Positions 7,369-15,430 are shown, counted from the stretch's first letter. The stretch is DNA of 29,190 bases from Flemingiibacterium sp045579105 (GCA_045579105.1 JAZNLM010000033.1:1-29190), one strand, 5' to 3'. A program made the numbers and translations. Notes: generated by a model not told the origin, from the letters alone.

Positions 7369-7446
7369 CGCTTGATTTGTACGGTCTAAATTTTTGCGTT
7401 CAAAACGCAAAATACCGACATCAGCGAGTTCATGGCAAAATGCCAT
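7369..7446 (+). ncRNA. Probable L21 leader (ribosomal-protein autoregulatory 5' UTR)
   Basis: The roughly 100-base leader between the rplU promoter and start folds into an extended stem-loop: GC-TGAT (from 7370) with ATCAGC (7420-7425), CGGT (7382-7385) with ACCG (7414-7417), and a 9-bp top stem (7392-7400 with 7404-7412). A second hairpin, ATGGCA/TGCCAT (7432-7446), stands just before the ribosome-binding site. Firmicute rplU operons commonly carry the L21_leader RNA at this position, thought to bind L21 for feedback control. Identity is inferred from position and shape; a covariance-model match was not tested. Confidence 0.6.
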
Positions 7447-7467
7447 TCAGAAAGTGAGGTGCTTTTC

Positions 7468-7779
7468 GTGTTTGCAGTTATCGTAACAGGCGGAAAGCAG
7501 TACAAGGTTAACGAAGGCGACGTTATCTTCATCGAGAAGCTCGATGTTGAGGCAGAGGAAAAGGTTACTTTCGACAAGGTGCTTGCTCTGTCGAATGGTG
7601 ACAAGTTCACCGTTGGTGCTCCCTATGTTGAGGGCGCTACTGTTGAGGCTAAGGTCGTTAAGAACGGCAAAGGCCCCAAGATCCACATCCTGAAGTACAA
7701 GCCCAAGAAGGATTCCAAGAAGAAGATCGGTCACAGACAGCCTTACACCAAGGTTCAGATCGAAAAGATCGTTGGTTAA
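7468..7779 (+). CDS. rplU: 50S ribosomal protein L21
   Basis: Large-subunit protein that binds 23S rRNA. The sequence opens FAVIVTGGKQYKVNEGD, as L21 proteins do, and ends with the conserved K-rich segment and GHRQPYTKVQIEKI. The GTG at 7468 is chosen because AAAGTGAGGTG precedes it and gives 103 residues, the standard length. An in-frame ATG at 7432 lies inside a hairpin, lacks a ribosome-binding site and would add a non-conserved N-terminus. First gene of the rplU-prp-rpmA operon. Confidence 0.97.
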   Translation: MFAVIVTGGKQYKVNEGDVIFIEKLDVEAEEKVTFDKVLALSNGDKFTVGAPYVEGATVEAKVVKNGKGPKIHILKYKPKKDSKKKIGHRQPYTKVQIEKIVG

Positions 7780-7788
7780 TCCAAACAA

Positions 7789-8145
7789 ATGACAAAGATA
7801 GTTTTTCACAAGTGGGATAACGTATTCTACGGTTTTTCCGAGCACGGTCACACCGGCTACGGTGAATCGGGCGACGACGTGCTTTGTGCCGCCATCTCCG
7901 CGATGACTATGCTCATAATCAACACGATAGAGGTTGCTTACGCTTCCGACGTTGATTACACGATCGACGAAGAAACCACCGATATCAAGGTTATCGCTCA
8001 CGGCGCTCTTCCCGAATACGAGGAAGACGAGCGTAAGCGCTACGCTATATCGGGACTTATCCAGGCTTATTACTACCAGCTCAACGATATGATTGAGGAG
8101 TATTACGATTTCCTTGAGGTTGATGTGGTGGAAGAACTCATCTGA
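7789..8145 (+). CDS. prp: Ribosomal-processing cysteine protease Prp
   Basis: Cysteine protease that removes the N-terminal extension of L27 before ribosome assembly in Firmicutes. The 118-residue protein shows the catalytic His in EHGHTGYGESGDDV (H21) and Cys in DVLCAAISA (C33), with the spacing reported for S. aureus and B. subtilis Prp (YsxB). It sits between rplU and rpmA, as in other Firmicutes. It begins 9 bases after the rplU stop with no recognisable Shine-Dalgarno, so translation is probably coupled to rplU, keeping the protease at low level (inference). The acidic C-terminus (EYYDFLEVDVVEELI) is ordinary for the family. Confidence 0.93.
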   Translation: MTKIVFHKWDNVFYGFSEHGHTGYGESGDDVLCAAISAMTMLIINTIEVAYASDVDYTIDEETTDIKVIAHGALPEYEEDERKRYAISGLIQAYYYQLNDMIEEYYDFLEVDVVEELI

Positions 8146-8196
8146 CTTGTAATTCAACCGCTTTTTCTCAAATAAGATAACGGAGGTATGTTAACT

Positions 8197-8475
8197 ATGT
8201 TAAAGCTCAGCTTACAGTTTTTCGCTCATAAGAAGGGCGTCGGCTCCACCAAGAACGGCCGCGATAGCGAAGCAAAACGTCTTGGCGTTAAGAAGTCTGA
8301 CGGTCAGGCTGTAAAGGCAGGCAACATCATCATCCGCCAGAGAGGTACCGCAGTACATCCCGGCAACAATGTCGGCATCGGCAAGGATGACACCCTGTTT
8401 GCGCTCATTGACGGTAAGGTCAAGTTCGAGCACATCGCAGGCGGCAAGAAGGCTGTCAGCGTTTACAACGCGTAA
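8197..8475 (+). CDS. rpmA: 50S ribosomal protein L27 with Prp-cleaved N-terminal extension
   Basis: Large-subunit protein near the peptidyl-transferase centre. The predicted product begins MLKLSLQFF followed by AHKKGVGSTKNGRDS. The first nine residues match the Firmicute extension, whose cleavage after FF exposes the functional A-H-K-K tail. The body has the expected GNIIIRQRGTAVHPG and GKDDTLFALIDG. The ATG at 8197 is preferred to one at 8188 because GGAGG at 8182-8186 is only one base from the latter and ten from the former. 92 residues; last gene before a strong terminator, so obgE is not in this operon. Confidence 0.96.
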   Translation: MLKLSLQFFAHKKGVGSTKNGRDSEAKRLGVKKSDGQAVKAGNIIIRQRGTAVHPGNNVGIGKDDTLFALIDGKVKFEHIAGGKKAVSVYNA

Positions 8476-8487
8476 AACTCTGAATCG

Positions 8488-8520
8488 AAAATTCCCGTAC
8501 ATTGTACGGGAATTTTTGTT
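8488..8520 (+). terminator. Terminator of rplU-prp-rpmA
   Basis: A 13-bp perfect stem (8488-8500 with 8504-8516) and ATT loop, followed by a T-rich tail. It lies 12 bases after rpmA. Confidence 0.92.
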
Positions 8521-8627
8521 TTGTCACGATCTTTTTTGTCAACTATATATACCTGAAGACAATGGAAAGAAAATTTATAAAAGACGTAAAAATGCCGCAA
8601 AATTTGCTAAAAATTAGCCGTTATGTA

Positions 8628-8656
8628 TAGACAAACCGCGTTATGTGTGATATAAT
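8628..8656 (+). promoter_or_regulatory. Promoter of the hydrolase-gltX operon
   Basis: TAGACA (8628-8633), 17-base spacer, perfect TATAAT (8651-8656) with a TGA extended -10. It is about 40 bases upstream of the GTG start. Confidence 0.7.
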
Positions 8657-8693
8657 AATATATTATTAGTGAAGAAATCGGGGGGGCGATACA

Positions 8694-9332
8694 GTGCTTA
8701 AAGTTAATATTATGCCAATCGGGCGTATGAGCGTGAACTGCTGTATCGTCTACGACGAGGATACACGAGAGGGCGCGGTCATCGACCCCGGCGGCGAGGA
8801 CTGTGCAGATGCAGTCGCCGCAAGATGCGAAAGCCTCGGCGTAAACGTCAGATACATTCTCTTAACCCACGCACACTTCGACCACATACTCTCGCTTGAA
8901 GCACTGCGAAAAAAGTTAAATGTACCCGCTGCAATCCATGCGGACGATGCAGATGCCCTGACGGATCCGAGCCTAACTTATATGGCGCAGTTTGCCGGAA
9001 TCGATGCAAAAATAACTCCGGCAGAAATGATTTTAAATGAAGGCGATACCATAACACTCGGCTCACATATACTCACCGTTATGCATACCCCCGGTCACAC
9101 GATGGGTTCGGTTTGCTATAAAACCGAAGGAATCATCTTCACGGGCGACACGGTCTTTTCCGGCAGTATCGGCCGATGCGACTTGTACGGGGGAAACGAG
9201 GATGCAATGGAAGCCTCACTCAGACGGCTGATTTCGCTCGAAGGCGACTACAAGCTCTACCCCGGCCACGGTGGGACCACCACGATGGAACGACAACGGC
9301 AAACCAACGTATACGTAAGGCGTTTGACATAA
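8694..9332 (+). CDS. Metallo-beta-lactamase-fold hydrolase, glyoxalase II-like
   Basis: A 212-residue MBL-fold hydrolase with the complete metal site: THAHFDH (H59, H61, D63, H64), H135 in HTPGHTMGS, D152 in FTGDTVF and H192 in YPGHGG. The closest well-known group is the short YcbL/GloB-like hydroxyacylglutathione-hydrolase family, which lacks the long C-terminal substrate domain of true glyoxalase II, so a thioester substrate is plausible but not shown. The start is GTG after a G-rich GGGGGGC ribosome-binding site. It begins an operon with gltX, 21 bases downstream. Confidence 0.88.
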   Translation: MLKVNIMPIGRMSVNCCIVYDEDTREGAVIDPGGEDCADAVAARCESLGVNVRYILLTHAHFDHILSLEALRKKLNVPAAIHADDADALTDPSLTYMAQFAGIDAKITPAEMILNEGDTITLGSHILTVMHTPGHTMGSVCYKTEGIIFTGDTVFSGSIGRCDLYGGNEDAMEASLRRLISLEGDYKLYPGHGGTTTMERQRQTNVYVRRLT

Positions 9333-9353
9333 ACACGAAAGGACAGCAAAATT

Positions 9354-11039
9354 ATGGACTACAATTATTTAGCGGAATTACTTTTCCCTAACATAAAAAC
9401 GCTTCCCGAGGATATGGAAGCAAGATACCCGAAGAGAAAGCTTCCCGAGGGCGCAAAAGTAACGCGCTTCGCTCCCAGCCCCACAGGATTTGTGCATTTC
9501 GGTGGACTCTTTCCTTCCACTATCGGAGAGCGCCTTGCTCATCAAAGCGGCGGCGTATTCTACCTTAGAATTGAGGATACAGATGCAAAGCGTGAGGTAG
9601 AAGGTGCGGCAGAGGGACTTATCAAGACCCTAGCGACCTACGGCATCAACTTCGACGAGGGCGCAATCCTCGACGGGAACGGCGTTATCTCTGACCACGG
9701 AATTTACGGTCCGTACCGTCAGTCCGAGCGCGCGGAAATATATCAGACCTTTGCAAAGCAGCTTGTTCGCGAAGGCAAAGCTTACCCCTGTTTTACCACC
9801 GAAGAAGAGCTTGACGAGCTTGCAAAAGTAAACAAGAAGGAAGAGCTCAAAAACACTGACTGGCAGGCAGAGGCAGAGGCAAAGCGTGCAGAAATGCTTG
9901 CTCGCCGCAATTTTACAATTGAGGAAGTTGAAGAACATCTCAAAGCAGGACATCCTTTCGTGCTTCGTATACTCGCTCTCGGAGATCCCGAAAAGAAGAT
10001 GAAATTCACCGACCTTGTAAAGGGTGAAATTCAGGTTCCCGAAAACGACGAGGATTTCGTGCTCTTGAAATCTGACGGGATCCCCACTTACCATTTCGCT
10101 CACGCTGTGGACGATCACCTTATGGGTACCACACACGTTATCCGCGGCGAGGAGTGGCTCCCGAGCCTTCCCAAGCACATTCAGCTCTTTAACAGCCTCG
10201 GCTTCAAGCTTCCAAAGTATATGCACATCGCACAGATAATGAAGCTTGACGAAGCAGGCAACAAGAAGAAGCTTTCCAAGCGCGATATGGGCGCTAACAT
10301 GGACGACTACACACGTATGGGTTACTGCCCCGAGGCGGTTTGCGAATACATTATGACACTTCTCAACTCGAACTATGAGGAGTGGCACGCGCAGAATGCC
10401 GACAAGCCCTACACCGACTTCCCGTTCAACATCAAGAAGATGTCAACCTCGGGGTGTCTGTTCGACTTTGATAAACTTAACGACGTATCGAAGAACGTCA
10501 TCTCGCGTATGGATGCGAAGACCGTTACCAAAAAGGTAACCGAATGGGCGCTCGCATTTGACGAACCCTTCGGAAAGTCACTCGCTGCTGACGAAAAGTA
10601 TACCGAAAAAATATTCGCTATCGGCAGAGGTGGCAAGAAACCTCGTAAGGACCTCGCAACGTGGGCGGATGCAAAGCCTTATATGGGCTTCTTCTACGAT
10701 GAGTTCTACCGTATAGAAGACGCTTATCCCCAGACCTTCGATAAGGCAGACATTAAGGCAACTCTCGAAAAGTTCCTTGCGACCTACGATGCAGCAGACG
10801 ACATGACCGTTTGGTTTGACAAAGTAAAGGCTATCGCGGACGAGCTTGGTTTCGCTTCCGACATGAAGACATACAAAGCCGATCCCACTGCATTCAAGGG
10901 CAACGTTGCCGACGTTAGTATGTTCATCCGTGTTGCAGTGAGCGGCAAGATGAATGCGCCCGACCTTTACACGGTTATGCAGATCATCGGCAAGGAGCGC
11001 ACCGCGGCAAGAATCAATGCGGTTATAGCAAGCCTCTGA
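9354..11039 (+). CDS. gltX: Glutamate-tRNA ligase
   Basis: Class I aminoacyl-tRNA synthetase that charges tRNA-Glu. The HIGH-type motif reads APSPTGFVHFGG (40-51, with Phe at the second HIGH position) and the KMSKS-type motif reads KLSKR (306-310). The first 35 or so residues form an extension before the catalytic fold, seen in a clostridial GltX subtype; total length is 561 against about 485 for classical GltX. The region 150-200 is rich in Glu/Lys/Ala and may be an inserted helical segment. The ATG follows GAAAGGA. It is transcribed after the MBL hydrolase and followed by glnS. Whether it is Glu-specific or also charges tRNA-Gln cannot be told from the sequence. Confidence 0.95.
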   Translation: MDYNYLAELLFPNIKTLPEDMEARYPKRKLPEGAKVTRFAPSPTGFVHFGGLFPSTIGERLAHQSGGVFYLRIEDTDAKREVEGAAEGLIKTLATYGINFDEGAILDGNGVISDHGIYGPYRQSERAEIYQTFAKQLVREGKAYPCFTTEEELDELAKVNKKEELKNTDWQAEAEAKRAEMLARRNFTIEEVEEHLKAGHPFVLRILALGDPEKKMKFTDLVKGEIQVPENDEDFVLLKSDGIPTYHFAHAVDDHLMGTTHVIRGEEWLPSLPKHIQLFNSLGFKLPKYMHIAQIMKLDEAGNKKKLSKRDMGANMDDYTRMGYCPEAVCEYIMTLLNSNYEEWHAQNADKPYTDFPFNIKKMSTSGCLFDFDKLNDVSKNVISRMDAKTVTKKVTEWALAFDEPFGKSLAADEKYTEKIFAIGRGGKKPRKDLATWADAKPYMGFFYDEFYRIEDAYPQTFDKADIKATLEKFLATYDAADDMTVWFDKVKAIADELGFASDMKTYKADPTAFKGNVADVSMFIRVAVSGKMNAPDLYTVMQIIGKERTAARINAVIASL

Positions 11040-11078
11040 TAAACCACCCAAATCTAGTAAATCGAACAATTACCGCGA

Positions 11079-11136
11079 AACGTTCGTTGAGGTGCCGACA
11101 CGGGTGTCGGCGAGGTCCCCAACTGCCGAGAGCGTT
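11079..11136 (+). ncRNA. Structured, unclassified RNA element in the glnS leader
   Basis: Three helices nest in the gltX-glnS gap: AACGTTC (11079-11085) with GAGCGTT (11130-11136, one G-U); GTTGaGG (11086-11092) with CCcCAAC (11117-11123, one mismatch); and GCCGACA (11094-11100) with TGTCGGC (11105-11111) around a CGGG tetraloop. An asymmetric bulge GAGGT separates the inner two. No T-run follows, so this is not a simple terminator. I see no T-box consensus and recognise no known riboswitch core. The rest of the 212-base gap (to 11251) holds a poor promoter-like TATAAA at about 11180 and the glnS ribosome-binding site. Confidence 0.5.
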
Positions 11137-11251
11137 AATTTGCTACGGTCGAAGCGTTTAGCCAAAATCGCCCTGTTTGTATAAAGTTTTTGCGGAGATT
11201 TTTCAAAAAGCGACTGTATCCCATTCCGTAATCCTAAAAGGAGAAAAAACA

Positions 11252-12901
11252 ATGATAGAAGCATCAAATTTTATTGAAGAATTTATAAACGAAGACCTCG
11301 CCGAGGGCAAGGTAGACGCGGTACACACCCGTTTCCCGCCCGAGCCTAACGGCTACTTGCACATCGGTCACTGCAAAGCACTTGCGATTGACTTCGGCAC
11401 TGCTAAAAAGTATGGCGGCAAGTGCAACCTTCGCATGGACGACACTAACCCTGCAAAGGAGGACACCGAATTCGTCGACGCTATTAAGGAGGATATCCAT
11501 TGGCTCGGCTTTGACTGGGAAGACCGCTTTTTCTACGGCTCCGACTATTTCGACAAAGACTACGAATTCGCAGTCGAGCTTATAAAGAAAGGACTTGCGT
11601 ACGTGTGCGAGCTTACAGCCGACCAAATGGACGAATACCGCGGCGACCTTACTCATCCCGCACGATCTCCTTGGCGTGACCGTCCGATAGAGGAAAGCCT
11701 CGACCTTTTCGAGCGTATGAAGAACGGCGAGTTCCCCGACGGCAAGTACAGCCTTCGGGCAAAGATAGACCTCGCATCGGGCAACTTCTGGATGCGCGAC
11801 CCCGTTATTTACCGCATCAAGCATATGCATCATCACCGTTATGGCGACAAATGGTGCATCTACCCCACCTACGACTTCGCACACCCCATTCAGGACGCAC
11901 TTGAGGGCATCACGCACTCGCTGTGCTCACTTGAATTTGAGATACACCGCCCACTTTACAACTGGGTTATTGAAAACGTAAGCGTTCCCCATAAGCCGCG
12001 TCAGATCGAGTTCGCGCGCCTTAACATCACCAACACCGTGCTCTCCAAGCGCTTTTTACGCGGACTTGTAGAAAGCGGTCAGGTTGACGGTTGGGACGAT
12101 CCTCGTATGCCCACTCTTTGCGGTATGCGCCGACGTGGTTACACGGGCGCTTCGATAGTTGACTTCTGCGGGCGTATCGGCGTTGCAAAGTCCGATAGCC
12201 TCGTTGATATACGTCTGCTTGAAGCTTGTATTCGCGACGAGCTTAACGAAACTGCGCCACGCCGTGTTGCCGTACTTGATCCGATAAAGGTCATTATCGA
12301 CAACTATCCCGAGCATAAGGTTGAAGAATTCGAGCTTCCCAACCACCCACAGCATCCCGAAATGGGCACTCGCAAGGTTAAGTTCACTCGCGAACTTTAT
12401 ATCGATGCCGAGGACTTTGCAGAGGTTCCGCCGCCAAAGTTCTTCCGCTTAAAGCCCGAGGGCGAGGTACGCCTCATGGGTGCATATATAATAAAGTGCG
12501 GTGAAATTGTTAAAAACGAAGACGGCAGCATCAAGGAAATCCACGTTACCGCAGACATCGAAACAGGCAACGGCAATCCCGTTGACGGACGCAAGATAAA
12601 GGGTACTATCCACTGGCTTTCCGCAGAGAATACAGTTGATGCGGATGTTGTGCTTTACGAGAATCTTCTCACGCTTGAAGACCCCTCGAAGCTTCCCGAC
12701 GGTATGGAGTACACCGATTTCTTGAATCCAGAATCAAAGAAGGTTATAAAGGGCGCAAAGCTTGAGCCTGCGTGCGCCGATGCTAAGGCAGGCGACAAGT
12801 TCCAGTTTGTTCGTACGGGTTACTTCTGCGTTGACTCGAAGACTCCCAACACATTCAACCGTGTGGTAACGCTTAAAGATGGCTACAAGCCTGCAAAGTA
12901 A
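11252..12901 (+). CDS. glnS: Glutamine-tRNA ligase
   Basis: Charges tRNA-Gln directly. Most Bacillota instead amidate Glu-tRNA-Gln with GatCAB, so a GlnRS is a lineage marker and probably an ancient transfer. The 549-residue protein has the GlnRS form of class I motifs: PPEPNGYLHIGH (29-40) and VLSKR (263-267), with the characteristic MDDTNP (62-67), HPARSPWRDRP and YPTYDFAHPIQDALEGITHSLC (204-225) for acceptor-stem recognition, then the two beta-barrel anticodon domain from about 340. The ATG at 11252 follows AAAAGGAG; the frame extends 25 codons upstream without conservation. It has a long structured leader and is 15 bases ahead of metY. Confidence 0.96.
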   Translation: MIEASNFIEEFINEDLAEGKVDAVHTRFPPEPNGYLHIGHCKALAIDFGTAKKYGGKCNLRMDDTNPAKEDTEFVDAIKEDIHWLGFDWEDRFFYGSDYFDKDYEFAVELIKKGLAYVCELTADQMDEYRGDLTHPARSPWRDRPIEESLDLFERMKNGEFPDGKYSLRAKIDLASGNFWMRDPVIYRIKHMHHHRYGDKWCIYPTYDFAHPIQDALEGITHSLCSLEFEIHRPLYNWVIENVSVPHKPRQIEFARLNITNTVLSKRFLRGLVESGQVDGWDDPRMPTLCGMRRRGYTGASIVDFCGRIGVAKSDSLVDIRLLEACIRDELNETAPRRVAVLDPIKVIIDNYPEHKVEEFELPNHPQHPEMGTRKVKFTRELYIDAEDFAEVPPPKFFRLKPEGEVRLMGAYIIKCGEIVKNEDGSIKEIHVTADIETGNGNPVDGRKIKGTIHWLSAENTVDADVVLYENLLTLEDPSKLPDGMEYTDFLNPESKKVIKGAKLEPACADAKAGDKFQFVRTGYFCVDSKTPNTFNRVVTLKDGYKPAK

Positions 12902-12916
12902 GAGAGGACAGTTAAA

Positions 12917-14194
12917 ATGGCTTATAAAATTAACACAAACTGCGTTCAGGCGGGTTATAGCCCTAAGAACGGCGAAGCACGCGTGCTTCCGATATATCAG
13001 TCCACCACCTATAAGTATGAGTCGAGTGAGCAGATGGGCCGCCTCTTCGACCTTTCCGAAAGCGGTTACTTCTACACCCGTCTGCAGAACCCCACCAACG
13101 ATGCTGTTGCGGCTAAAATCGCGGCACTCGAAGGCGGCGTTGCGGCAATGCTTACCTCGTCCGGTCAGGCGGCAACCTTCTTCTCGCTCTTCACTATTCT
13201 CGGTGCAGGCGACCATATCGTGGCTTCTTCCGCAATCTACGGCGGAAGCTTTAACCTCATTGCTGTAACTATGAAGCGTATGGGCATTGAAGCGACCTTC
13301 GTTCATCCAGACATCACAGAAGAAGAGCTTAAAGCAACCTTCAAACCCAACACCAAGGCGGTGTTCGCTGAAACTCTCGCAAATCCTGCGCTTATTGTGC
13401 TTGATATCGAAAAATTCGCCCGTCAGGCGCACGCGCACGGCGTACCGCTTATTATAGACAACACCTTCCCGACTCCGATAAACTGCAACCCATTCAAGTT
13501 CGGCGCGGATATTGTTATCCATTCCACCACCAAGTATATGGACGGCCACGCTACTGCAGTCGGCGGCGTTATCGTTGACTCCGGCAACTTCGATTGGCTT
13601 GCGAATGCCGACAAATTCCCGGGCATGACCACTCCCGACGAATCCTACCACGGCGTTTCCTATGCACAGGATTTCGGCAAGGGCGGTTACATCACCAAGG
13701 CAACGGCACAGCTTATGCGTGACCTCGGCTCTATCCAATCTCCGCAGAACGCATTTTTACTCAATCTCGGACTTGAAACGCTTCATCTCCGCGTTAAGCG
13801 CCACTGTGAGAACGCGCAGGCAGTTGCCGAATATCTCGAAGCATCGGATAAGGTAACATGGGTAAATTATCCCGGACTTAAATCCAGCAAGTACTACGAC
13901 CTCGCGCAGAAGTATCTCCCGAACGGCTCATCGGGCGTTATCTCGTTCGGCGTAAAGGGCGGACGTGCGGCGGCTACCAAGTTTATGGACAGCTTACAGC
14001 TCGGGGCTATCGTAACGCACGTCGCAGACGCGCGCACTTGTCTCTTACATCCGGCAAGCACCACACACCGGCAGATGACGGATGAACAACTTATCGCGGC
14101 AGGTGTAATGCCCGACCTCATCCGCCTCTCCGTAGGCATCGAGGATGTCGAAGACATCATCGCAGACCTCGAGCAGGCACTCGCAAAAATGTAA
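12917..14194 (+). CDS. metY: O-acetylhomoserine sulfhydrylase / aminocarboxypropyltransferase
   Basis: PLP enzyme making homocysteine from O-acetylhomoserine and sulfide in methionine synthesis. The 425-residue length and opening (NTNCVQAGYSPKNGEARVLPIYQSTTY) fit MetY rather than the roughly 380-residue MetB/MetC group. The PLP lysine is K206 in HSTTKYMDGHATAVGG; the ring-stacking Y109 (IYGGSFNL), the pyridine-binding D181 (IIDNTF) and the phosphate contacts YTRLQNPT (53-60) and SSGQAA (81-86) are present. The ATG follows AGAGGA, 15 bases after glnS, so the two are probably co-transcribed. No S-box or Met T-box is seen directly before it. Confidence 0.94.
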   Translation: MAYKINTNCVQAGYSPKNGEARVLPIYQSTTYKYESSEQMGRLFDLSESGYFYTRLQNPTNDAVAAKIAALEGGVAAMLTSSGQAATFFSLFTILGAGDHIVASSAIYGGSFNLIAVTMKRMGIEATFVHPDITEEELKATFKPNTKAVFAETLANPALIVLDIEKFARQAHAHGVPLIIDNTFPTPINCNPFKFGADIVIHSTTKYMDGHATAVGGVIVDSGNFDWLANADKFPGMTTPDESYHGVSYAQDFGKGGYITKATAQLMRDLGSIQSPQNAFLLNLGLETLHLRVKRHCENAQAVAEYLEASDKVTWVNYPGLKSSKYYDLAQKYLPNGSSGVISFGVKGGRAAATKFMDSLQLGAIVTHVADARTCLLHPASTTHRQMTDEQLIAAGVMPDLIRLSVGIEDVEDIIADLEQALAKM

Positions 14195-14205
14195 AAAATA
14201 TTCAC

Positions 14206-14233
14206 CGCACACAGCCGTGTGCGTTGATTTTTA
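14206..14233 (+). terminator. Terminator after metY
   Basis: CGCACAC (14206-14212), AGCC loop, GTGTGCG (14217-14223), then a moderately T-rich tail. It separates metY from the convergent WG-repeat lipoprotein gene. Confidence 0.75.
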
Positions 14234-14250
14234 TGTGTTTATGAGGTATA

Positions 14251-15258
14251 TTATTTCCGATTGAAAAAATCAAGGTATGTATAGGAAATATTGCTCCAAT
14301 CGATATCGACATTCTCGTAAATAACAGCAAACGATTCCACAACCGTATTTCCACTTTGGTCTATAATATCAAGGTTTACATTTACGTGTTCCGCATCCCC
14401 TTCTATATCGCTTACAGTGGCAACAATCGCGAATCCGTCATCATAGAAGTAACCCAAGTTGTCTTCACGCTCGAAAACATGGTCAAACTGCGGTTCTATC
14501 ACAGTTTCGCCATTTTCGTTTATGAAGCCGAATTTTTCATCAAGTTCTACCATTGCTAAACCATTTTTATCAAATTTGTATACCTTGTTAAATTGTGGTT
14601 CAACCACAATCTCACCTTTTTCGTTTATTAACCCCGATTTGCCGTCAAGCTTTACTCTCGACAAGCCATTTTCATCAAACCAATCTACGTTGTCAAACTG
14701 CACTTCAACCACTATCTCGCCTTTTTCGTTTATAAAACCATATTTACCGTCAAGCATCACCCAAGCCAAATCGTTCTCGGCAAAATCACTTGCACCGTCA
14801 AACTGTAGTTCAACTATCATTTCGCCTTTTCCATTTATGAAACCCCATTTGTCGTCAAGCATCACGCTTACTAATCCGTTTTTGGCAAAAACTCCTACTC
14901 TGTCAAACTGCAGTTCAACTACCATCTCGCCGCTCTTATTTATGAAACCCCACTTGTCATCAAGCATTACACTTGCCAAGCCGTTATCGGCAAAGTAATT
15001 CACCCAGTCAAACTGCGGCTCAATCACGATTTCACGGTTCCGGTTTATGAAACCGTATTTGTCGTCAAGTTCCACCTTTATCAATCCGTTTTCGGAAATA
15101 CCATACACTTTGTCAAACTGAGATTCAATCACGGTTTCGCCGGATTCGGTATTCGTGGTTTCGTCCGAGGTATCGGGCTCATCCTTAGGACCGCATCCAG
15201 TTGCAAGAGTTGCCGATGCAAGCAATGCTAAAACAAGGAATAATGCCATTTTTCTCAT
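14251..15258 (-). CDS. WG-repeat (KWG) lipoprotein
   Basis: Secreted lipoprotein of 335 residues. A signal peptide (MRKMALFLVLALLASATLATGC) ends at the probable lipidation Cys22, followed by an acidic Ser/Thr/Asp-rich linker to residue 40. Residues 41-250 are six tandem 35-residue WG-type repeats of the form (E)xVVExQFDxVxxFxxNGLxxVxLDxKWGFINxxG, with a seventh degenerate copy. WG repeats form beta-rich surface modules; no enzymatic residues are evident and the ligand is unknown. The ATG at 15258 follows GGAGGG and gives a proper signal peptide; an upstream in-frame start would add 16 non-conserved residues. Single-gene unit with its own promoter. Confidence 0.88.
   Translation of the reverse strand: MRKMALFLVLALLASATLATGCGPKDEPDTSDETTNTESGETVIESQFDKVYGISENGLIKVELDDKYGFINRNREIVIEPQFDWVNYFADNGLASVMLDDKWGFINKSGEMVVELQFDRVGVFAKNGLVSVMLDDKWGFINGKGEMIVELQFDGASDFAENDLAWVMLDGKYGFINEKGEIVVEVQFDNVDWFDENGLSRVKLDGKSGLINEKGEIVVEPQFNKVYKFDKNGLAMVELDEKFGFINENGETVIEPQFDHVFEREDNLGYFYDDGFAIVATVSDIEGDAEHVNVNLDIIDQSGNTVVESFAVIYENVDIDWSNISYTYLDFFNRK
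14509..15138 (-). repeat. Six tandem 105-bp repeats within the WG lipoprotein gene
   Basis: Repeat units of 105 bp encode residues 41-250. Short DNA blocks such as those encoding QFD, NGL and GFIN recur nearly unchanged, while the variable positions have diverged, so the copies are old enough to differ but still similar enough for slippage or recombination. Confidence 0.85.
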
Positions 15259-15306
15259 ACAAAAGCCCTCCAAGTGCAAAAATACAAACGTGTGGTATAT
15301 GTTCAT

Positions 15307-15336
15307 ATTATATCATGGCAAGAAATATTTTGTAAA
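15307..15336 (-). promoter_or_regulatory. Promoter of the WG-repeat lipoprotein gene
   Basis: Minus strand TTTACA (15331-15336), 18-base spacer, perfect TATAAT (15307-15312) with a TGA extended -10. Confidence 0.65.
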
Positions 15337-15401
15337 GCCTTTTGCGAAAAATATTTTAGTTTGATAAAATCATTAAAATCACGAAAGTTTACAATTACTT
15401 A

Positions 15402-15430
15402 TAGCAATATTATTAAAGATGTAGTATAAT
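15402..15430 (+). promoter_or_regulatory. Possible secA promoter
   Basis: Perfect TATAAT at 15425-15430 with a poor -35 (TAGCAA, 15402-15407) at 17 bases. It lies about 55 bases before the secA start. Confidence 0.4.

Noticed and set aside
7432..7467. Upstream ATG start for rplU
   Set aside because: It lies in a hairpin without a ribosome-binding site; GTG at 7468 after GTGAGGTG gives the standard 103-residue L21.
8188..8196. Earlier ATG for rpmA
   Set aside because: Only one base after the Shine-Dalgarno GGAGG; the next ATG has proper spacing and yields the canonical MLKLSLQFF extension.
11040..11251. T-box riboswitch before glnS
   Set aside because: No AGGGTGGNACCGCG-type T-box sequence and no terminator/antiterminator pair; only a chance ACCGCG at 11072-11077.
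14459..14998. Plus-strand open frame with a Ser/Pro/Phe repeat opposite the WG lipoprotein
   Set aside because: Its repetition is just the reverse complement of the WG repeats; there is no ribosome-binding site.
14509..15138. CRISPR or satellite array
   Set aside because: The 105-bp periodicity is in frame and encodes WG protein repeats; there are no short direct repeats with unique spacers.
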